Assembly: GCA_965372355.1 (NCBI GenBank)
Contig: CBDVBZ010000127.1
Span: 1 to 9,523, forward strand
Direction of reading: 5' to 3'
From: CBDVBZ01 sp965372355
GTDB lineage: Bacteria; Krumholzibacteriota; Krumholzibacteriia; WVZY01
Length of the DNA stretch: 9,523 nucleotides
Part shown: piece after piece, positions 5,314-9,523 of the stretch
How the letters are laid out: every line of letters starts with the position of its first letter
Position numbering within the stretch: the stretch's first letter is position 1
Notes under the pieces: generated by a model
What the model was told of the DNA's origin: nothing
The model's database searches: none
What the model saw: only the letters and a program-made list of their open reading frames with translations
Made by a program: the position numbers and the translations under genes

Positions 5314-7122
5314 CTATCGGTCTTCCCGTTGTGTCCGCCTCGGCGCATCGAGGGCACGACGCGCTCTGGACTTCACCAGATCATTCCCGTCCCGAGCAAG
5401 TGTTTCGAGAACATCGGCCGCCGCAACCGTCTGTATGTTTCGCAGTGCGCAAATGGCGAGCAGCTTGCGCTGTTTGACGTTCTGTTTGTTGAACATCAGC
5501 CGGGGCTTCCTTGTTGCCATGTCCGTGAGACGGGGCAGCACCTCTTCACCCGCGGTTCTGCCAAGGGCCTTGAATATGAGTTCCTGCTCCTCGAACGCCT
5601 TCTTGGCAAGCTGCTTGTCGAACGCCATGTCCATCAGCTTTTCTTTTATCACCGGACTGTGGACGTTCTCGATAGCAGCCAGGACTTTCATGCGTATTTG
5701 TTTGTCCGTATCATCGAGAAGCCTGGCGAGCAAGGTCGCGGAGTCCTCCGCACCAGATCTGGCCAGATAGGCAATAATGACCTCGCGGACCCGGGTGTTC
5801 GGGTAGTAGATCAGCTCCTGCACCAGTTCCGGCGTGGGGTTCACCCCCGATTTGTCGATCAAGTACACAACATCCTGCGCCACGTGGGGCACGTCTATGC
5901 GAAGCCTGCCCATCGCGTCCGCGATGTCATCGCCCGCGATGATCACCAGCACGTCACACGCCATCCTGTGGAGCCGCGCGCCCTCCAGATCCTCCAGAAG
6001 CTTGCAGATCACTGGAATCGCGGGCTTACCGACGATCCCGTAGTAGCCAAAGACGTCGTCCGGGCTCAAGGTCCCATCCCTTATCGCCTTGCCCAATAGT
6101 TGCAGAAACTGTGCGCTAGTTAGCCGGTCTTCGATTTCGCAAAAAAGCGTTTGGGTGTTCTCCGTGGTTTGCTGGCTTTTGACAAACTCACGAGTCACGC
6201 GCAGCAGGTCGGCCATCCGCTGGGGATCGGCCTCTGCGACCAGATAATCTACGATACACTCCAAAACGTTTGTCGTGTCTCGCACGACGGAGGGATTCTC
6301 GCTCAACAGGGTGAAGTCGAGGATAACCTTGAAGAACTCGACGAGGTCATCGTGATCTCGCTCGCTCTCCAGCTCATCGTGGTAGAGACGCAGTTCCTCG
6401 CTGCTCACCCGAAATAGCGATTCCGCCATTGCCTGGAAGCACTCCTCTCTCTCCTCGATCGAGCCGTCGGGAACGCTCTGTTTGACGAGGTTGTCCAGAT
6501 ACGAGGTGATCGATTCCAGTCCCTTGTCCTTGGTTCCCACAATGATGCGGCCCTTGTCCTTGAAGCTCGGCAGGTCCGGATGGTCCTCGCTTTCCAGGGG
6601 ACTCTGCTCCCCCTCGGCGGGCCGTCCTTCACCGAACTGTCCGACGAGATACTCGTCGAGAACCCTGTAGGAGATGTGATCGAAATCCGCCTTCCACAGT
6701 TTTGTAACGACGTCCTCATCGGGCTTGCTGTTGTGGATTTCGTTCTTGATGAGATCGACGAACTTCTCCAGCTCGTTGAACGTCACGGAGCGCTGTATGC
6801 TCAGTTCCCCGACGCCGTCCTTGTACAAAAGAAAGGCGATGCTTTCGTCGCGTTTCTCGTTGTCGTAGACAGTCTCGTCGAACCATTTGATCTGATGCTT
6901 CTCGACCGCGAGCACCAACTCTTCTTCGCGCTGGAAGAAGGCCTGGAGTGTGGCGTCGAACTCCTTGGCGAACTTGATCAGGTTTGGATTATTTTTTGCG
7001 TATATCTTTTTGCCGTGGATAAACTTGGTGAGAGCACTTATGATAGCGCGCACTTCACCCAGCTGGCGCGGGTCCACTGGCTGTTCAGCCTCGACGGTCG
7101 GATTCTCGAGCTTTTCGGTCAT
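5314..7122 (-). CDS. HEAT-repeat-like protein, partner of the HD-GYP protein
   Basis: A predicted cytoplasmic 602-residue helical protein with no signal peptide. Residues about 20-125 hold the module also seen in the HD-GYP protein (KKIYAKNNPNLI, then EEELVLAVEKHQIKWFDETVY, then IAFLLYKDGVGELSIQRSVT). Residues about 140-160 (LWKADFDHISYRVLDEYL) continue it. An acidic, Pro-rich linker follows at about 165-190. The rest is alpha-helical. HEAT-like pairs are clearest from about residue 380 to the end, for example PNTRVREVIIAYLARSGAED and DKQIRMKVLAAIEN. Such scaffolds usually bind proteins rather than catalyse reactions. I chose the ATG at 7122. The frame is open upstream to a TTG at 7185 and includes an ATG at 7152, but neither has a ribosome site, and the first residues there are unlike the family. 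The TAG stop abuts the HD-GYP start with no gap, so the two products are probably made in step and may interact (inference). Confidence 0.88.
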   Translation of the reverse strand: MTEKLENPTVEAEQPVDPRQLGEVRAIISALTKFIHGKKIYAKNNPNLIKFAKEFDATLQAFFQREEELVLAVEKHQIKWFDETVYDNEKRDESIAFLLYKDGVGELSIQRSVTFNELEKFVDLIKNEIHNSKPDEDVVTKLWKADFDHISYRVLDEYLVGQFGEGRPAEGEQSPLESEDHPDLPSFKDKGRIIVGTKDKGLESITSYLDNLVKQSVPDGSIEEREECFQAMAESLFRVSSEELRLYHDELESERDHDDLVEFFKVILDFTLLSENPSVVRDTTNVLECIVDYLVAEADPQRMADLLRVTREFVKSQQTTENTQTLFCEIEDRLTSAQFLQLLGKAIRDGTLSPDDVFGYYGIVGKPAIPVICKLLEDLEGARLHRMACDVLVIIAGDDIADAMGRLRIDVPHVAQDVVYLIDKSGVNPTPELVQELIYYPNTRVREVIIAYLARSGAEDSATLLARLLDDTDKQIRMKVLAAIENVHSPVIKEKLMDMAFDKQLAKKAFEEQELIFKALGRTAGEEVLPRLTDMATRKPRLMFNKQNVKQRKLLAICALRNIQTVAAADVLETLARDGNDLVKSRARRALDAPRRTQREDR

Positions 7123-7289
7123 AGAGTCTTTCAAAGGTCCAAGGAGAGGCATCAAGCAATTGACATGCCAGGGGGGCGGAGCCAAAGCCTTGTGTTGCCA
7201 GGACTTTCTGCTTTGCAGGAGCGGGCGGGTGTTGCATTATGCGAGCCAGGCATCTCGTTGACATCGATCGAAGCCGGAGAGGATAACAC
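7123..7289. promoter_or_regulatory. Divergent promoter region between the HEAT/HD-GYP operon and the TPR gene
   Basis: This short gap should drive transcription both ways. The palindrome GCATTATGC (7234-7242) gives a -10-like CATAAT on the minus strand and CATTAT on the plus strand, but clear -35 boxes at the right distance are lacking. A TTGACA at 7257-7262 is too close to the TPR start to serve a normal leader. GGAGAGG at 7276-7282 is the ribosome site of the TPR gene. Assignment of the actual promoters is uncertain. Confidence 0.35.
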
Positions 7290-8954
7290 TTGAAAAGACT
7301 GCTAGTTGCGGCTGGAATCATTGGGATCGCAGCGTTGACGCTCGTATCCACGGGGCTCGGCAACGAGGACTCGGCCGAACCCTCCCGGGAGCCTGGCTAT
7401 GTCCGCGCTCCGGAAGCCACTGATCCCTATCTCATCACCAGCCTCATCTATGGCGGCCGCCCGGATTCTGCACTGGCCGTATTGAACTCAGGCGAATTCG
7501 CGGGATCGTCGGATCCGATGGTCTATCTGCTTCGCGCCAGGGCGATACGTGGTCACCTGTCGGATGAAGACGATGACAAGAAACTCGTCGCGCGGGACGC
7601 AGCGGAGATGGCGGCGCAGCTCGACACCGTGATCGCGCTGTGCGACGAAGCGCTGCAACACGAGGCCGCCGACCCCATCTATCTCTACTACCGGGGGCGG
7701 GCGTGGTTGGGCAAGGCTCAGTTCAATGTGCTGACCCGGAGCTACTGGAGCGCGGGACGAAACGCGGGCAAGGCGAAGAGCGATCTGGAGAAGTTTCTGA
7801 AAAACTCGCCGGATCACGCCGACGCCCAGGGCGATCTTGGCGCCTTTCTGTATTTTGCCGACACCCTGCCGGGTGTGATCAAGTTCTTCAGCAAACTCCT
7901 TTTCTTTCCGAGCGGTGACCGGGACCGGGGTCTCGAGATGCTTAATTTCGCGGCGTCCAACCCATCCATGTTTCGAGTGGACTATCAGGTTGCCGTTGCC
8001 GCCATCGACTTCTTGTTCGAAGGCTATCTGGAGCAAGGGGCTGTCGCGATGCGGGCGTTGGTCGACGAGCGGCCCGGTTACACACGACTCGTCGAGCCCT
8101 TTGGCGTCCTAACACCTCTCGATCCGCTCAGAGTTCGGGAGTATCAGCGGCTGGAAGACCACGTTCTCGCCACACGTCTCGGCATGACCGGAGCGTGGAT
8201 GGACTGGAGTCTCATCAAGCGGATTCGGCTGCACCGCGCGTACGCGGATATGTATTTCCGGTCACCCAGTGCGGCATTGGAGCAGTTCACCGAGTTCATC
8301 GAGGACCCCGAAGAACGACCCGACTGGGCGCTTCCCCTAGCCCTGATCAACCGGGGACAGCTCTACGCCAAGAGTGGCCGTACCGATGAGGCCCTTGCTG
8401 CCTTCGAGACGGTTCTGGCAGATGACTATATGAAACACTTTCACGACCTCGCAGGTCAGATGTCAAAGTCACTCGAAAAACCGTGGAAAACAATCGATCT
8501 CGATGATCTCGATTTCATCGGAGCTATCTACGACGGTGATCTGGCGGCGGGTGGAGCCGGGTTAAAGGAATACGGTCGCCTCTACGGCAGGGATGTCGTC
8601 TTTTATTTCTATCTGGGTGAGTTGGAAGTTTTTGCACAGGATTTCAACGCAGCTCAGCGCGCGTACGAGACATGCCTGCGAGCCGAGATCGAAGGCGGCG
8701 ACCAGAGCTACCAGATGTATGCTGCGTTGCGGCTGGCCGAGATATCCGGGCTCCAGAACCGGTACAAGGAAGCGAAGGAATATGTCAAAAAGGCGAGAGA
8801 ATACCTCCACGTCGGATACCTGTTGGACTTCATGATCCACTCGAGAGAACATTATTACGAACTTCTTGAAAACGGCACTCTCACTACACCCCCAACACTC
8901 CTCCTCAAGACTTCGGCCGGCCATTCTGCGGCACCACAGGCCGTTCACCAGTGA
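7290..8954 (+). CDS. Secreted tetratricopeptide-repeat protein of unknown function
   Basis: A 554-residue protein with TPR-like helical repeats, probably exported. It starts at a TTG preceded by GGAGAGG seven bases upstream. The TTG start is supported because the next residues form a good signal peptide (MKRLLVAAGIIGIAALTLVS, then TGLG). TPR-like helix pairs are visible at about 55-90, 110-140 (YLYYRGRAWLGKAQFN), 160-190, 350-375 (ALINRGQLYAKSGRTDEALA) and 435-505 (FYLGELEVFAQDFNAAQRAY, then LRLAEISGLQNRYKEAKEYV). Between them lies an unusual segment, FLYFADTLPGVIKFFSKLLF followed by FPSGDRDRGLEML (about 186-218), which looks like a family-specific signature rather than TPR. The C-terminal tail (about 530-554) is low-complexity, rich in Thr, Pro and Ala. 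No catalytic motif is recognisable. It is divergent from the HEAT/HD-GYP operon and appears monocistronic. A scaffold role in the envelope is only a guess. Confidence 0.9.
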   Translation: MKRLLVAAGIIGIAALTLVSTGLGNEDSAEPSREPGYVRAPEATDPYLITSLIYGGRPDSALAVLNSGEFAGSSDPMVYLLRARAIRGHLSDEDDDKKLVARDAAEMAAQLDTVIALCDEALQHEAADPIYLYYRGRAWLGKAQFNVLTRSYWSAGRNAGKAKSDLEKFLKNSPDHADAQGDLGAFLYFADTLPGVIKFFSKLLFFPSGDRDRGLEMLNFAASNPSMFRVDYQVAVAAIDFLFEGYLEQGAVAMRALVDERPGYTRLVEPFGVLTPLDPLRVREYQRLEDHVLATRLGMTGAWMDWSLIKRIRLHRAYADMYFRSPSAALEQFTEFIEDPEERPDWALPLALINRGQLYAKSGRTDEALAAFETVLADDYMKHFHDLAGQMSKSLEKPWKTIDLDDLDFIGAIYDGDLAAGGAGLKEYGRLYGRDVVFYFYLGELEVFAQDFNAAQRAYETCLRAEIEGGDQSYQMYAALRLAEISGLQNRYKEAKEYVKKAREYLHVGYLLDFMIHSREHYYELLENGTLTTPPTLLLKTSAGHSAAPQAVHQ

Positions 8955-9301
8955 CCTCCCAAAGTGGGAGAGCTGCTCTCGACAGAGCGTTTTGACGCGC
9001 AGCGGTCCCAAAGTGGTGGCATTGAGTTCATATTCTGTCGGTGAACCGCAACCCCGTACTCTCCCCACCCTTTTTTCGCCCACAACGAGTTCCTTGCACG
9101 CAATTGACCCACTCCCGGCATGGCATAGCGTTTGCTTACCTGAGCAGTGCGCTGCAAGCGCGGCTCGACGAGAGAGCTTGGCAACTGTATTCAGATTCAG
9201 TCGGTTAAGCCACACCAAAAACTGGCCGCCGAGGCAGGGCGGCCGGAGCCTTGCTATTTGCAACGCAGACCAGCCGAATGCGCTGATTGCGAGCGAATTC
9301 A
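8955..9301. other. Intergenic region with several inverted repeats, no gene recognised
   Basis: About 350 bp follow the TPR gene without a supportable gene. Just after the stop is CTCCCA-AAG-TGGGAG (8956-8970), overlapped by a competing GAGAG-CTG-CTCTC (8968-8980), then a small GCGT-TTTG-ACGC hairpin. None has a T-tract directly after it. A six-T run (about 9070-9076) lies further on without a strong stem before it. The 11-mer TCCCAAAGTGG occurs at 8957-8967 and again at 9006-9016. Open frames here lack ribosome sites and recognisable protein features. Confidence 0.5.
9217..9244 (-). terminator. Terminator-like hairpin on the minus strand
   Basis: GGCCGCC (9224-9230) pairs perfectly with GGCGGCC (9238-9244) around a 7-nt loop. 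On the minus strand it is followed after two bases by five T residues (9221-9217). The shape fits an intrinsic terminator for minus-strand transcription, but no convincing minus-strand gene lies upstream inside the window, so it may end an unseen transcript or be incidental. Confidence 0.35.
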
Positions 9302-9523
9302 ATGCAAACAACTGCAAAATTCACCACGTGTCCTTTCTCACTTTGGGGTCTGTTGTTGGCCCACCGTTCTTCGGTTCCACCACCGCAAGTGATCAGGGCG
9401 CCGGGACGGGCTTCGTCCTCCAGGAGAGCGTGCAATCGGATTACCATTGCAGCTCTTTCCATCGTCCTTTTCTCGCTTTTCTGGGTGTGTGGGGTGCATG
9501 CCGCTCCACCGACACTAGCTAGT
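9302..9523 (+). CDS. Possible 5' part of a secreted protein running off the right edge
   Basis: The plus-strand frame is open from a stop at 9284-9286 to the window end. Its last ~30 residues form a convincing Sec signal peptide: NRITIAALSIVLFSLFWVCG, then VHA just before APPTLAS, with Arg residues ahead of the hydrophobic core and an A-x-A-like VHA cleavage site. The true start is uncertain. The ATG at 9302 would add an unusually long 45-residue n-region without a clear ribosome site, and a GTG at 9389 or a later non-ATG codon is possible. An AGGAG at about 9422-9426 is near a GTG in another frame, but that frame stops at 9520. The function cannot be judged from this fragment. Confidence 0.4.
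   Translation, partial: MQTTAKFTTCPFSLWGLLLAHRSSVPPPQVIRAPGRASSSRRACNRITIAALSIVLFSLFWVCGVHAAPPTLAS

Noticed and set aside
4813..6099. 428-residue plus-strand open frame
   Set aside because: Antisense to the HD-GYP and HEAT-like genes, with no ribosome site or recognisable domain.
8562..9317. 251-residue minus-strand open frame
   Set aside because: Mostly antisense to the TPR gene, runs through the terminator-like hairpin, and shows no protein family features.
8866..9522. 218-residue plus-strand open frame overlapping the end of the TPR gene
   Set aside because: It begins inside the TPR gene in another frame, has atypical composition and no motif. The signal-peptide frame at the right edge conflicts with it.

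Overview
The window reads as a gene-dense piece of a Gram-negative-type bacterial chromosome. Several products carry Sec signal peptides or a lipoprotein-like leader, there is a TlpA-type periplasmic thioredoxin, and there is a lone HD-GYP signalling protein with a HEAT-like partner. GC content is moderately high, and ATG, GTG or TTG starts follow good Shine-Dalgarno sites. This mix is common in Deltaproteobacteria-like lineages and in poorly cultured FCB-type candidate phyla. The phylum cannot be fixed from the sequence alone. I see no insertion sequence, integrase, CRISPR array, tRNA or rRNA.

Layout. A minus-strand operon at the left (2170 down to about 57) encodes a secreted DUF1573/ASH-domain protein, then a TPR-thioredoxin (TlpA-like) lipoprotein, and ends in a strong intrinsic terminator. 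Divergent from it is a plus-strand MoeB/ThiF-type E1-like adenylyltransferase fused to a rhodanese domain (2601-3773), with a good sigma-70 promoter. It converges, with a 10-bp gap, on a two-gene minus-strand operon (7122-3784). That operon encodes a HEAT-repeat-like protein whose stop codon directly abuts the start of an HD-GYP-type phosphohydrolase. Both proteins appear to share an N-terminal module. Divergent again is a secreted TPR protein (7290-8954). The last 570 bp hold no complete gene, several inverted repeats, and what looks like the first part of a secreted protein running off the right edge.

Main discovery. The DUF1573 gene is interrupted by one in-frame TGA (1951-1949, minus strand). 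Reading through it gives an intact 334-residue protein. The TGA falls exactly where the family has the first cysteine of its Cys-Gly-Cys motif, so the readthrough product would contain Gly-Sec-Gly-Cys. Two hairpins follow immediately, one with a GGUC apical loop. The next gene in the operon encodes a WCGPC thioredoxin-fold lipoprotein. The simplest interesting reading is a selenoprotein version of DUF1573 working with a dedicated periplasmic thiol oxidoreductase. A point mutation or sequence error is the main alternative.
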